DNA of 64,000 nucleotides from SZAS-79 sp963844255 (GTDB lineage: Bacteria; Pseudomonadota; Gammaproteobacteria; Burkholderiales; SG8-39), in assembly GCA_963844255.1 (NCBI GenBank), contig CAWJNP010000017.1, positions 179,602-243,601 of the forward strand, read 5' to 3'. A program made the translations under genes and the position numbers. Under the pieces are notes generated by a model. That model was not told where the DNA came from. It made no database searches and saw only the letters and a list, made by a program, of their open reading frames with translations. Below, one piece after another: positions 27,714 to 37,228 of this stretch (position 1 is its first letter; every line of letters begins with the position of its first letter).

Positions 27714-29252
27714 ATGAACCTTCTGCGCGCCCTGGCGACGGTCAGCAGCATGACCCTGCTCTCGCGCGTGCTGGGGTACCTCCGGGACGCGATCATTGCC
27801 CGCGCGTTCGGCGCAGGGGTCGCCACCGACGCCTTCTTCGTCGCCTTCCGGCTGCCGAACCTGCTGCGCCGCATGTTCGCCGAAGGGGCGTTTTCGCAGG
27901 CTTTCGTGCCCATCCTGTCCGAATACAAGAACCGGCAGACCCCGGAAGAAACCCGCGAACTGGTCGATTGCGTCGCCAGCATCCTCGGCCTCGCGCTGGT
28001 TCTGGCGACTGCGCTGGGCGTTGCCCTGGCGCCGCTGGTGATCTATGTATCGGCGCCGGGGTTCGCGGCCGACCCGGCCAAGTTCGAGCTGACCGTCGAC
28101 CTCCTTCGGATCACCTTCCCCTACCTGTTCTTCATTTCGCTCGTCGCGCTTTCCGCGGGCGTGCTGAATACGCACAACCGCTTTGCCGTCCCGGCGTTCA
28201 CCCCGGTGATGCTCAACGTGTCCTTCATCGTCGCCGCGACGTTCTTCGCCCCGTATTTCGATCCGCCCGTGAAGGTGCTGGCATGGGCGGTGTTTGTCGG
28301 CGGCGTTCTGCAACTCGCTCTGCAGGTGCCGTTTCTCGCGCGGATCGGCCTGCTGCCGCGCTGGAAGCTCAACCTGAAACATCCTGGCGTGGTGCGTGTC
28401 CTCAAGCTCATGGCCCCGGCGCTGTTCGGCGTGTCGATCAGCCAGATCTCTCTGGTCATCAACACGATCTTCGCTTCGTTCCTGGTCACCGGCAGCGTGT
28501 CCTGGCTGTATTACGCGGATCGCCTCATGGAGTTTCCTGCCGGCATGCTGGGCGTGGCGCTCGGCACGATTCTCCTGCCCAGCCTGTCGAAGTATCACGC
28601 GGACGCGCAGCCCGGGGAATACTCCAAGCTGCTCGACTGGGGCCTGCGCCTCACGCTGTTGCTTGCATTGCCCGCCGCGGCGGCGCTTGCCGTTCTGGGG
28701 ATCCCGCTGATTGCCACGCTGTTCCACTACGGCCGGTTCGGCATCGAGGACGCATGGATGACGCGCCAGGCCCTGCTCGCCTACAGCGTCGGGCTGGTCG
28801 GGATGATCCTGGTAAAGATCCTCGCGCCCGGGTTCTACGCCCGCCAGAACGTGGTGACGCCGGTGAAGATCGGCGTGTTCACGCTGGTGGCCACGCAGCT
28901 CATGAACCTCGCCTTTGTCTGGCCGCTCAAGCATGCCGGCCTCGCGCTAGCGATCGGCCTGGGTGCCTGCCTCAATGCAGGCCTCCTGTACGCCAAGCTG
29001 CGACAGCATGGAATCTATGCGCCGCAACCGGGCTGGCTCGCGTTCGCGGGCAGGATCCTCGCAGCAGTCGTGCTGATGTCGGCCGCGCTGTGGTTTGCGA
29101 TGGGCAGGCCGGAATGGTGGTTCGGCGCAAACTGGATGCTGCGGCTTTCCGCGCTCGGCGGGCTCGTCGTCCTGGGTGGTTTGGTCTATGGCACCTGCCT
29201 GGCGGGTTTCGGTTTCCGCATTCGCGATTTCTCTCGCCGGGGAGTCACCTGA
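27714..29252 (+). CDS. murJ: Lipid II flippase MurJ
   Basis: A 512-residue MOP-superfamily flippase with 14 expected transmembrane helices that moves lipid II across the inner membrane. Conserved features are MTLLSRVLGYLRDAIIARAFGAG with its basic residues, FFVAFRLPNLLRRMFAEGAFSQAFVP, and LAPGFYARQNVVTPVKIGV in the second half. It is complete and in one frame. GTGAGG stands eight bases before the ATG. The following gene begins two bases after its stop, suggesting a two-gene operon. Confidence 0.96.
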   Translation: MNLLRALATVSSMTLLSRVLGYLRDAIIARAFGAGVATDAFFVAFRLPNLLRRMFAEGAFSQAFVPILSEYKNRQTPEETRELVDCVASILGLALVLATALGVALAPLVIYVSAPGFAADPAKFELTVDLLRITFPYLFFISLVALSAGVLNTHNRFAVPAFTPVMLNVSFIVAATFFAPYFDPPVKVLAWAVFVGGVLQLALQVPFLARIGLLPRWKLNLKHPGVVRVLKLMAPALFGVSISQISLVINTIFASFLVTGSVSWLYYADRLMEFPAGMLGVALGTILLPSLSKYHADAQPGEYSKLLDWGLRLTLLLALPAAAALAVLGIPLIATLFHYGRFGIEDAWMTRQALLAYSVGLVGMILVKILAPGFYARQNVVTPVKIGVFTLVATQLMNLAFVWPLKHAGLALAIGLGACLNAGLLYAKLRQHGIYAPQPGWLAFAGRILAAVVLMSAALWFAMGRPEWWFGANWMLRLSALGGLVVLGGLVYGTCLAGFGFRIRDFSRRGVT

Positions 29253-29253
29253 T

Positions 29254-30117
29254 ATGGCAGGCGATCGCTTTGCCGAGCTCCTCGCGGCAGGCCGTGAAGA
29301 CTTCGGCCTGGTCGAGGCCTGCCTGCTGATTGCGCAGGATGCCCATCCCCGGCTCGACGTGGACCATTATCTGGGCGAGATCGAGCGCATGGCTGCGCGC
29401 CTGCGCGGTCGCCTGCCGCCGAGGGTGGACGCCGAGGGAAAGGTCATCGCCTTGAACCAGTTCCTGTTCGAGGATCTGGGCTTCAGCGGCAATGCGGACG
29501 ACTACTACGACCCGCGCAACAGTTACCTCAACGAGGTGATCGAGCGGCGCTCGGGAATCCCGATATCGCTGTCGATCCTCTACATGGAAATCGGGCGCAA
29601 GATCGGGTTGCCGCTCGAAGGCGTGTCCTTTCCGGGACATTTCCTCGTCCGGCTGCGGCTGCGTGGGTCCACCCTGGTGCTCGATCCCTTCTCGGGCGGT
29701 ACACCGCTCTCCGAGCAGGACCTGCGCAAGCTCCTGCGAAGGGTGATTGCAGGCAGCGGGCGCGCGGGGCTGCGTTCGGCCGCCGACGTGGCTGGGGAAC
29801 TCCCGCTCGACCAGTTCCTCGAGCCGGCGGGACATCGCCAGATCCTCGCCCGGCTGCTGCGCAACCTGAAAAGCATCTACCGCGAAAAGGACGATCCGCA
29901 ACAGCTGCTGCAGATCATCAATCGCACGCTCATCGTCTCCCCGGAGGAGCACGCCGAACTGCGCGACCGGGGTTACGTGTATCAACGCCTCGAGGCGTTT
30001 CGTGCTGCGCTCAGGGACCTCAGCGATTATCTCGAACGCGACCCGGAGGCTGCGGACGCCGACGAAGTGCGTATCAGGGTGGTGGAGCTGACTTCGATCT
30101 GCGCACGGCTGAACTGA
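29254..30117 (+). CDS. SirB1 family protein (transglutaminase-like/TPR)
   Basis: A 287-residue protein of the SirB1 family. The N-terminal half holds the transglutaminase-like core (NQFLFEDLGFSGNADDYYDPRNSYLNEVIERRSGIPISLSILYMEIG, with FPGHFLVR as the histidine segment). The C-terminal third is helical and TPR-like (LLQIINRTLIVSPEEHAELRDRGYVYQRL). The active cysteine of true transglutaminases is replaced by Ser in the RRSGIPISLS segment, typical of this family. The biochemical role is not established. It is co-transcribed with murJ. Confidence 0.85.
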   Translation: MAGDRFAELLAAGREDFGLVEACLLIAQDAHPRLDVDHYLGEIERMAARLRGRLPPRVDAEGKVIALNQFLFEDLGFSGNADDYYDPRNSYLNEVIERRSGIPISLSILYMEIGRKIGLPLEGVSFPGHFLVRLRLRGSTLVLDPFSGGTPLSEQDLRKLLRRVIAGSGRAGLRSAADVAGELPLDQFLEPAGHRQILARLLRNLKSIYREKDDPQQLLQIINRTLIVSPEEHAELRDRGYVYQRLEAFRAALRDLSDYLERDPEAADADEVRIRVVELTSICARLN

Positions 30118-30156
30118 ACGAGAGCGCTGCTGCCTGCGGCGCTACCGCCGCCCTAC

Positions 30157-30690
30157 CTATGCCGGCTCGGCGGCACCGACGCCGGCTTCGGCGCGCATCT
30201 GCAAGGCTCGCTTCTGCACGGCGGCGTGCAATGCCGGTTTGTAGCCGAGGGCGAAAAACGCCTCGGCGCACAGGAAGATCGGCGCCACGAAAATCTGGAA
30301 CAGGTTGTCCACCAGTGCGGGCTTGCGGCCTTCGAACACGTGTCCGATCAGCTGCACCACCCAGCCGCCGGCAAAGAACAGGAAGAACCAGGCCAGGCCC
30401 GCTTTCAGGGGCAGCGCTGCGATGACCTCCGCAGCGTACAGCAGGCCGCCGAACACGAGGCACATGGCAAGCCCGAGGGGAATGTCGAGCCGCAGGTAGT
30501 ACAGCAGCACGACTGCAGTAATCAGCATCGCTCCGCTGACGGTGGTACCGCCGAGTTCGATCCGCGCCCAGCCCAGAAGGATCATGACACCAAGCACGAT
30601 CGCGGGAACGCCGATGAAGTGGGTGAGCTTGTTGCGCGTGTCCTGATGATAGGCCGCGTAAAAGGACATCTGGTCTTCGAGCGATTTCAT
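30157..30690 (-). CDS. DUF962/Mpo1-like membrane protein
   Basis: A 177-residue protein with four hydrophobic segments and the DUF962/Mpo1 N-terminal motif SFYAAYHQDTRNKLTHFIGVPAI (conserved histidines at about 15 and 24). GGWVVQLIGHVFEGRKPAL near 110-128 carries the second histidine pair. Fungal Mpo1 is an iron-dependent dioxygenase of 2-hydroxy fatty acids; bacterial homologues are barely studied. GGAGGAAA precedes the ATG. It is encoded singly, divergent from ribF. Confidence 0.82.
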   Translation of the reverse strand: MKSLEDQMSFYAAYHQDTRNKLTHFIGVPAIVLGVMILLGWARIELGGTTVSGAMLITAVVLLYYLRLDIPLGLAMCLVFGGLLYAAEVIAALPLKAGLAWFFLFFAGGWVVQLIGHVFEGRKPALVDNLFQIFVAPIFLCAEAFFALGYKPALHAAVQKRALQMRAEAGVGAAEPA

Positions 30691-30746
30691 CCTGTTTCCT
30701 CCAACCGGTGGGCTCCCGCAGAGCGGGTCTGAGAGGGGAAATCCGC

Positions 30747-30752
30747 TATAAT
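30747..30752 (+). promoter_or_regulatory. -10 box (TATAAT) before ribF
   Basis: A consensus TATAAT 23 bases upstream of the ribF ATG, in the divergent gap with the DUF962 gene. No good -35 lies 17 bases upstream. The mRNA leader would be about 17 bases. Confidence 0.45.
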
Positions 30753-30775
30753 TCAGAATTTTACTGCTCATCCGC

Positions 30776-31759
30776 ATGCTCGTCACGCATGGACACTCCT
30801 TTGCCTTAAACGCGGCCAAAAACCGGGTCGCGGACCCGGCTGCGAGCGCGTTGTCGCCCGGCGCCGGCCGGCTGGCGGTGACCATCGGCAATTTCGACGG
30901 GGTGCACCGCGGCCACGGCGCCATGCTGGTCCGCCTGAAAGCCAAGGCGGCCGAACTCGGGGTGCCTTCCTGCGTGCTGACTTTTGAGCCCCACCCGCGC
31001 GAATTTTTCACCCCGCAGTCCTCCCCGGCGCGGCTGACCCGGCTGGCGGCAAAACTCGAGGTGCTGCGCGATGCCGGTATCGATCGTGTACACGTTGCGC
31101 GCTTCGATGCGCGGTTCGCCGCGCAGCCACCCGCGCAATTCATCGACGACGTGCTCGTCGGAGGTCTGGGCTGTGCCTGGCTGCTGGTCGGTCGCGATTT
31201 CCGCTTCGGCGCCAGGCGTGCCGGGGACTTTGCGTTGCTGGAGGAAGCCGCAAAGCGCCGCGGGTTCGGGCTCGAGGCGATGCCCGATGTGAAGAATGAG
31301 GGCGAGCGGATCTCGAGTTCGGCGGTGCGCGAATCGCTCGAACGCGGCGATCTGGAACACGCCGCCGAGCTGCTCGGACGCCCGTACGCGATTGCGGGCC
31401 GCGTGGCGCAGGGTGACCGGCTGGGACGGGAACTCGGCTTCCCGACTGCCAACATCCGCCTGCCGCACCGGCCCCCGCTTGCGGGGATCTTCGTGGTCGA
31501 GGTGCTGGGCCTGAAGCCGCAGCCGCTGCCCGCGGTGGCAAGCATCGGCGTGCGCCCGACCGTGAAGGAAGATGCAGTGCCGCTGCTCGAAGTCCATCTG
31601 TTTGATTTCGCCGCCGAGATCTACGGCCGGCGGTTGGAAGTGAAGTTCCTGCACAAGCTGCGCGACGAGGAGAAATATCCGGATCTCGAAACGCTGCGCG
31701 CAGCGATCGCCCGCGATGCGGCGAACGCGCGCGAATATTTTGCCGAAAAGACCTCCTGA
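30776..31759 (+). CDS. ribF: Bifunctional riboflavin kinase/FAD synthetase RibF
   Basis: A 327-residue enzyme making FMN then FAD. The N-terminal adenylyltransferase domain has VTIGNFDGVHRGHGAML (about 38-54), TFEPHPREFF and RISSSAVRESL. The C-terminal flavokinase domain has GRELGFPTANIRL and VASIGVRPTV...LEVHLFDF. About 35 residues precede the usual family start, so a later internal initiation is possible, though no better ATG is seen. ileS-lspA-fkpB-ispH follows on the same strand, the standard ribF-ileS order. Confidence 0.95.
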   Translation: MLVTHGHSFALNAAKNRVADPAASALSPGAGRLAVTIGNFDGVHRGHGAMLVRLKAKAAELGVPSCVLTFEPHPREFFTPQSSPARLTRLAAKLEVLRDAGIDRVHVARFDARFAAQPPAQFIDDVLVGGLGCAWLLVGRDFRFGARRAGDFALLEEAAKRRGFGLEAMPDVKNEGERISSSAVRESLERGDLEHAAELLGRPYAIAGRVAQGDRLGRELGFPTANIRLPHRPPLAGIFVVEVLGLKPQPLPAVASIGVRPTVKEDAVPLLEVHLFDFAAEIYGRRLEVKFLHKLRDEEKYPDLETLRAAIARDAANAREYFAEKTS

Positions 31760-31766
31760 AGCCGAA

Positions 31767-31804
31767 TCGCTGAACCCTAGTCGCTGAACCTCAGTCGCTG
31801 AACC
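31767..31804. repeat. 14-bp tandem repeat, three units, between ribF and ileS
   Basis: TCGCTGAACC recurs at 31767, 31781 and 31795 with a constant 14-base period. It fills most of the 51-base ribF-ileS gap and ends six bases before the ileS ATG, so it could influence ribosome loading on ileS. Confidence 0.7.
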
Positions 31805-31810
31805 CGAACC

Positions 31811-34632
31811 ATGGCCGATTACAAGAAAACGCTGAACCTGCCGGACACGCCGTTTCCGATGAAGGGCGACCTCGCGAAGCGCGAACCGGAATGGGTCGCG
31901 CAATGGCAGGAGAAGGGCCTCTACAAGCGCCTGCGTGCCGTTTCCAGCGGACGCCCGCGGTTCGTGCTGCACGACGGCCCGCCGTATGCCAACGGCGACA
32001 TCCATATCGGCCACGCGGTCAACAAGATCCTCAAGGACATGGTCGTCAAGTCCAAGCAGCTGGCCGGGTTCGACGCGCCCTACGTGCCCGGCTGGGACTG
32101 CCATGGCATGCCGATCGAGGTGCAGATCGAGAAGCTGCACGGCAAGAACCTGCCGCCCGAGCAGACGCAGCGCCTGTGCCGCGCCTACGCCGGCGAGCAG
32201 ATCGAACGCCAGAAGACGCGATTTCCAGCGCCTCGGCGTGCTCGGCGACTGGGACAATCCCTACCTCACGATGGCGCCGGGCAACGAGGCCGACGAGATC
32301 CGCACGCTCGGCAAGCTGCTCGAAAAGGGCTATGTCTACCGCGGACTGAAGCCGGTCAACTGGTGCTTCGACTGCGGCTCGGCGCTGGCCGAGGCCGAAG
32401 TCGAGTACGAGGACCGCAAGGACATCGCGGTCGACGTGGGCTTTCCGTTCGCGGAGCACGGAGAAGATCGCGACCGCTTTCGGCCTGCAGACCCTGCCCG
32501 AAAAGCCAGGGTATATCGTCATCTGGACCACCACGCCCTGGACGCTGCCCGCGAACCAGGCGCTGAACCTGCATCCGGAATTCACCTACGACCTGGTGGA
32601 CACGGAAAAGGGTCTGCTGATCCTCGCCGCCGACCTGCGCGACGCCTGTCTCGCCCGCTACGGGCTCACGGGCACGACGCTGGCGTCGTGCAAGGGCGCG
32701 GCACTCGAGCACATCGCGTTTCGCCATCCGTTCTACGACCGCGCGTCGCCGGTGTATCTGGGCGACTACGTGACGCTCGACACCGGCACCGGCATCGTGC
32801 ATTCGTCGCCGGCCTATGGCGTGGAGGACTTCGAGTCCTGCCGCCGCAACGGCATGAAGGATGACGAGATCCTCACGCCGGTGATGGGCGACGGCAAGTA
32901 CGCCTCTTCGCTGCCGGTGTTCGGCGGGCTGATGATCTGGAAGGCCAATCCGCTGATCGTCGAGCACATGCGTGCGAAGGGCACGCTGTTCGCGGCCGAA
33001 AAGTACGACACACAGCTACATGCACTGCTGGCGGCACAAGACGCCGATGATCCTGCGCGCGACCACGCAGTGGTTCGCCGGCATGGATTCGGTGCAGGGC
33101 TGGAACGGCGCGCACCCCGCGGAACCGCTGCGCGCGACCGCGCTGCGCGGGATCGAGGCGACGCAGTTCTTTCCCGTCGTGGGGCAAGGCGCGCCTGCAC
33201 GGCATGATCGCCAACCGGCCGGACTGGACGCTGTCGCGCCAGCGCCAGTGGGGCGTGCCGATGCCGTTCTTCATCCACCGCGAAACCGGCGCACTGCATC
33301 CGCGCACCCTGGAAATCCTCGAGGCGGTCGCCGAGCGCGTGGAAACGGGCGGCATCGAGGCCTGGCAGACCGTCAAGCCCGAGGAACTGCTCGGTGCGGA
33401 CACCAAGGACTACGAGAAGATCAAGGACACGCTCGACGTCTGGTTCGATTCCGGCTCCACGCACTACACGGTGCTGCAGCGGCTCGCACGCGATCCGAAA
33501 GCACGTTTCCGGCCGACCTGTACCTCGAGGGTTCGGACCAGCACCGCGGCTGGTTCCATTCGTCGCTGCTGGTGTCCTCGCATGCTGAACGGCGTCGCGC
33601 CCTACAAGTCGCTGCTCACGCACGGTTTCGTGGTGGACGGCGCGGGCAAGAAGATGTCGAAGTCGCTTGGCAACACCGTGTCGCCGCAGGAGGTCTCCGG
33701 CACGCTCGGGGCGGAGATCCTGCGTCTGTGGGTGGCGAGTACCGACTATTCCGGCGAATTGTCGATTTCTCCACGAGATCCTGAAGCGCGTCGTGGAGAG
33801 CTACCGGCGCATCCGCAACACGTTGCGCTTCCTGCTGGCCAATACCTCCGACTTCGACATCGCCACCGATGCCGTGGCGGCCGCCGACATGGTGGAGATC
33901 GACCGCTATGCGCTCGCGCTGACCGCCAGACTGCAGGAGGAAATGGCCGCGGACTACGCGCGCTACCAGTTCCACCTGGTCGCGCAGCGCTTGCAGACGT
34001 TCTGTTCCGAGGATCTCGGCGCGTTCTACCTCGACATCCTGAAGGACCGGCTCTACACGGCGGCGCCGCGCTCGCACGCGCGCCGCTCGGCGCAGACCGC
34101 GCTGTGGCACATCACATCGAGTCTGGTGCGGCTGATGGCGCCGATCCTTTCGTTCACGGCCGAGGAGTTGTGGGCGGTGTTCAACCAGGCCGCCGATCCG
34201 AAGGGTGAAGACAGCATTTTTTTCCATGTCTTCCACGCCCTGCCGCCGGTCGAGGACGCGCCCGAACTCCTGCAACGCTGGGAAAAGATGCGTGTGGTCC
34301 GGGGGGAAGTGCGCAGGCTGCTCGAAGAACTGCGAACGGCCGGAAAGATCGGTTCTTCGCTTGCCGCCGAAGTCGTGTTCGAGACGAATGCGGAACAGGC
34401 CGGATTCCTCGCCAGTTTCAGAGACGACCTGCGGTTCGTCCTGCTGACTTCCGCGGCAAGGGTCAGCGCCGCGGCGCAGGAGCGAATCACGGTGACCCCG
34501 AGCGAGCACGCCAAGTGCGAGCGCTGCTGGCATTTCCGTGCCGACGTGGGAAGCGTGCCGGAACATCCCACGATCTGCGGCCGTTGCGCCGGCAACCTCG
34601 CGGGCGCAGACGAGCGCCGCGTGCATGCCTGA
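31811..34632 (+). CDS. ileS: Isoleucyl-tRNA synthetase, frame broken about seven times
   Basis: A class I synthetase of about 940 residues. The HIGH signature is in PPYANGDIHIGHAVNKILKD and the KMSKS loop in GAGKKMSKSLGN. The editing domain (IVIWTTTPWTLPANQAL, YGVEDF) and C-terminal zinc finger (CERCWHFRADVG...CGRCAG) are all present. Frame changes occur near 32221, 32463, 33012, 33174, 33509, 33584 and 33772; most are explained by one extra G or C, for example TTTCCC(G)TCGTGG near 33174. From 33772 to the stop it is clean. An essential gene with all domains in order argues for read error. It overlaps lspA by eight bases. Confidence 0.94.
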
Positions 34633-35155
34633 GTCGGGCGCAGCGGTGGCGCGACCGTCCGAGAGCGCGAAACTGCGCCGCGTCGCGCCGTGGCTCGCGT
34701 TCGCGGCGCTGCTCGTGGTTGCCGACCAGGCGACCAAGCTGCTGATCCTCGCGCGTTTCGTGCCCGGGGAGACGCTGACGATCACCTTCTTCTTCGATCT
34801 CGTGCTGGTGTTCAACAAGGGGGCTGCGTTCAGTTTTCTTGCGAGCGCGGGCGGCTGGCAGACCCCGCTCTTGATCGGCATATCGGTGACCGCGAGCCTG
34901 ATCGTCGGATGGATGCTCTGGCGCAATCCTTCGCGCCGCATCCTCGATGTCGGGCTCACGCTGATCCTGGGCGGCGCCCTGGGCAACCTGATCGACCGTG
35001 TCGCCTACGGCCAGGTCGTCGATTTCCTGGTGTTCCATGCCTGGGGCTGGAGTTACCCCGCATTCAATCTGGCCGATTCGGCGATCACCGTCGGGGCCGG
35101 TGTGCTGATACTCGAAAGTTTCCTGCCGCAGGGACAGGGAAAGAAACCCCCATGA
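34625..35155 (+). CDS. lspA: Lipoprotein signal peptidase LspA
   Basis: A 176-residue aspartic peptidase of the inner membrane that removes signal peptides from prolipoproteins. Four hydrophobic segments are visible. The catalytic aspartates are in ALGNLIDRVAYGQVVDFL and YPAFNLADSAITVG. Other motifs are ADQATKLLI and FNKGAAFSFL. The ATG at 34625 overlaps the ileS end. ileS-lspA-fkpB-ispH is a classic proteobacterial operon. Confidence 0.96.
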   Translation: MPESGAAVARPSESAKLRRVAPWLAFAALLVVADQATKLLILARFVPGETLTITFFFDLVLVFNKGAAFSFLASAGGWQTPLLIGISVTASLIVGWMLWRNPSRRILDVGLTLILGGALGNLIDRVAYGQVVDFLVFHAWGWSYPAFNLADSAITVGAGVLILESFLPQGQGKKPP

Positions 35156-35583
35156 CGATTGCCGAAGGCAGCCACCTGACGCTGCACTACCGGATCGCGC
35201 TGGGCGAACCCCCGCATGCTGAAATGCTGTCCACGTTTGGCGGGAATCCCGCAACGCTGGTGCTCGGCAGCGGCGAGCTGGCGCCGGCACTCGAGCGTTG
35301 CCTGCTGGGGGCGTCGGTGGGCCGGCCGCAGGTATTCCTGCTCGAGCCCGGGGAAGCCTTCGGCGTCCATCGCGAGGACCTCCTGCAGCGCCTGCCGTCC
35401 GAAGCCTTTCCTGATCCCGCCGCGGTGAAGGCCGGGCAGGTGGTCGAATTTACCGGTCCGGGCGGCGCGCGCTACCCGGGGCTGGTAAAGTCCTTCGATG
35501 ATGGCGGTGCACTGGTGGACTTCAACCACCCGCTGGCCGGCCGACCGGTCCGGTTTGAAGTCGAGATCCTGGCCGTACTCTGA
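35152..35583 (+). CDS. fkpB: FKBP-type peptidyl-prolyl isomerase FkpB/SlpA
   Basis: A 143-residue SlyD-like FKBP without signal peptide. It has LHYRIAL at the start, a TFGGNPATLVLGSGELAPALERCLLG flap region, the insert-in-flap domain (EPGEAFGVHREDLLQRLP) and the closing VDFNHPLAGRPVRFEVEI. It catalyses proline isomerisation in the cytoplasm. Its start overlaps lspA by four bases (ATGA). Confidence 0.93.
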   Translation: MTIAEGSHLTLHYRIALGEPPHAEMLSTFGGNPATLVLGSGELAPALERCLLGASVGRPQVFLLEPGEAFGVHREDLLQRLPSEAFPDPAAVKAGQVVEFTGPGGARYPGLVKSFDDGGALVDFNHPLAGRPVRFEVEILAVL

Positions 35584-35601
35584 AATTCTGCAACGAGGCA
35601 C

Positions 35602-36612
35602 GTGGAGCGCATGACATCTGAACCGGATCTGACCCTGGACGCCGACGGCATGGAGGTCATGCTCGCCAATCCGCGCGGGTTCTGCGCAGGCGTCGAGCGC
35701 GCGATCGAAATCGTCGAGCGTGCGATCGAGCAGTTCGGCGCGCCGATCTATGTCCGCCACGAGATCGTTCACAACAAGTTCGTCGTCGCCGACCTGCGCG
35801 CCAAGGGCGCGGTGTTCGTCGAAGAGCTCGACGAGGTGCCCAAGGGCAGCACGGTGATTTTCAGCGCGCATGGCGTGTCGCAGGAAGTCCGGCGCGACGC
35901 CGCGGCGCGGGGCCTCAACATATTCGATGCCACCTGCCCGCTGGTCACCAAGGTGCACGTGCAGGTGGCCAGGCTGCTGAAGAACGGGCTGGAGATCGTG
36001 ATGATCGGCCATCGCGGCCATCCGGAGGCCGAAGGCACGATGGGGCAGTCCGAAGCGGGCATGCACCTGGTCGAAACCCTCGCGGACGTCGAGACACTGC
36101 AGGTGAAGGATCCGGACCGGCTGGCCTACGTGACCCAGACGACGCTTTCCGTGGACGATGCGCAATCCATCGTTGCCGCGCTGCGCACCCGCTTTCCCTC
36201 GATCCTCGGCCCGAAGAAGGACGACATCTGCTACGCGACCCAGAACCGGCAGGATGCGGTGAAGTTCATGGCGCCGCAATGCGATCTCGTGATCGTCGTC
36301 GGTTCGCCCAACAGCTCCAATTCGAACCGCCTGCGCGAAGTCGCGAGGAGCCGGGGAACCGAGGCGTACATGGTCGATAACGCGGGCGAACTTCGTGCCG
36401 AGTGGCTCGCCGGCAAGCGCCGCATCGGCGTGACGGCGGGTGCATCGGCCCCGGAAGTGCTGGTGGAGGCGGTGATTGCGCGGTTGCGGGAATTGGGCGC
36501 CGTACGGGTCACCGCGCTTCCGGGCATCGAGGAGGACGTCGTGTTTTCCCTCCCGCGCAGGCTGATATCGGCAGAACCGGCGGGGTCGCCGCGTGACGCA
36601 GCGGCTGAGTGA
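35602..36612 (+). CDS. ispH: 4-hydroxy-3-methylbut-2-enyl diphosphate reductase IspH
   Basis: The last MEP-pathway enzyme, giving IPP and DMAPP with a [4Fe-4S] cluster. Cluster cysteines are in NPRGFCAGVERAI, FDATCPLVTKVH and DDICYATQNRQ; GHPEAEGTMGQ supplies the proton-relay Glu. The start is GTG at 35602, with ATG at 35611 as an alternative. With dxs and ispA also in the window, three isoprenoid genes lie within 26 kb. Confidence 0.96.
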   Translation: MERMTSEPDLTLDADGMEVMLANPRGFCAGVERAIEIVERAIEQFGAPIYVRHEIVHNKFVVADLRAKGAVFVEELDEVPKGSTVIFSAHGVSQEVRRDAAARGLNIFDATCPLVTKVHVQVARLLKNGLEIVMIGHRGHPEAEGTMGQSEAGMHLVETLADVETLQVKDPDRLAYVTQTTLSVDDAQSIVAALRTRFPSILGPKKDDICYATQNRQDAVKFMAPQCDLVIVVGSPNSSNSNRLREVARSRGTEAYMVDNAGELRAEWLAGKRRIGVTAGASAPEVLVEAVIARLRELGAVRVTALPGIEEDVVFSLPRRLISAEPAGSPRDAAAE

Positions 36613-36652
36613 TATGATCATTTGCAATCTGAGGACGCGGAGAAACCTGTCC

Positions 36653-37228
36653 ATGTTTACGAGCAGAATACTGACGCTTCTTCTGGTGCTGGTTGCCGCA
36701 CAGGCCCAGGCGCAGCAGTACCGCTGGGTCGACCAGAAGGGCCGCGTGCAATACACCGACACGCCGCCGCCCGCAACGGCAAAGGGGATCGAGAAGAAAA
36801 ACTTCAACGCCGGAAAGTCCGACCAGCCTGCCGAGCCGTTTGCGCTGCAGATTGCGCGCAAGGCCGCACCGGTCAAACTCTATACGGCGCCGCGCTGCGC
36901 GGACTGCGACAGCGCGCGGAAGTACCTCAACAAGCGCGGGATACCGTTCAGCGAGGTCAGCGTGGAGTTCGACTCGCAGGCGGCCGAGCTCAAGGCCCTG
37001 ACCGGGCGCGTTGCGGTGCCGGTCATGATCGTCGCGGGCAAGATGCTGCGGGGATTCGACGAGAGCGACTACGAGCGGCAGATCGATATCGCCGGGTATC
37101 CGAAAACCGGAACCCTTCCGGAACGTAATCAGACGGCGCCAATCCCGCAGAAGCCGCCTGCCAAGGTGCCGGCTGCGCCGGCTGCCAAGGCGCCCGCTGC
37201 CGGCGGGGCCGCACCCGCTACCAGGTAG
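36653..37228 (+). CDS. Exported DUF4124-glutaredoxin fusion protein
   Basis: A 191-residue protein. It has a signal peptide (MFTSRILTLLLVLVAAQAQA), a short DUF4124 region (QYRWVDQKGRVQYTDTPPP, about 21-40), then a glutaredoxin domain with KLYTAPRCADCDSARKYLNKRG, whose CADC replaces the classic CPYC, and VPVMIVAG as the cis-Pro segment. The tail is proline/alanine-rich and of low complexity. It would act on periplasmic thiols. Its stop overlaps the convergent pilE stop by 11 bases, so transcription from both sides meets here. Confidence 0.85.
   Translation: MFTSRILTLLLVLVAAQAQAQQYRWVDQKGRVQYTDTPPPATAKGIEKKNFNAGKSDQPAEPFALQIARKAAPVKLYTAPRCADCDSARKYLNKRGIPFSEVSVEFDSQAAELKALTGRVAVPVMIVAGKMLRGFDESDYERQIDIAGYPKTGTLPERNQTAPIPQKPPAKVPAAPAAKAPAAGGAAPATR

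Noticed and set aside
27645..28934. 429-codon minus-strand frame opposite murJ
   Set aside because: Extremely Arg/Gln/Glu/His-rich shadow of murJ, no start signal or homology.
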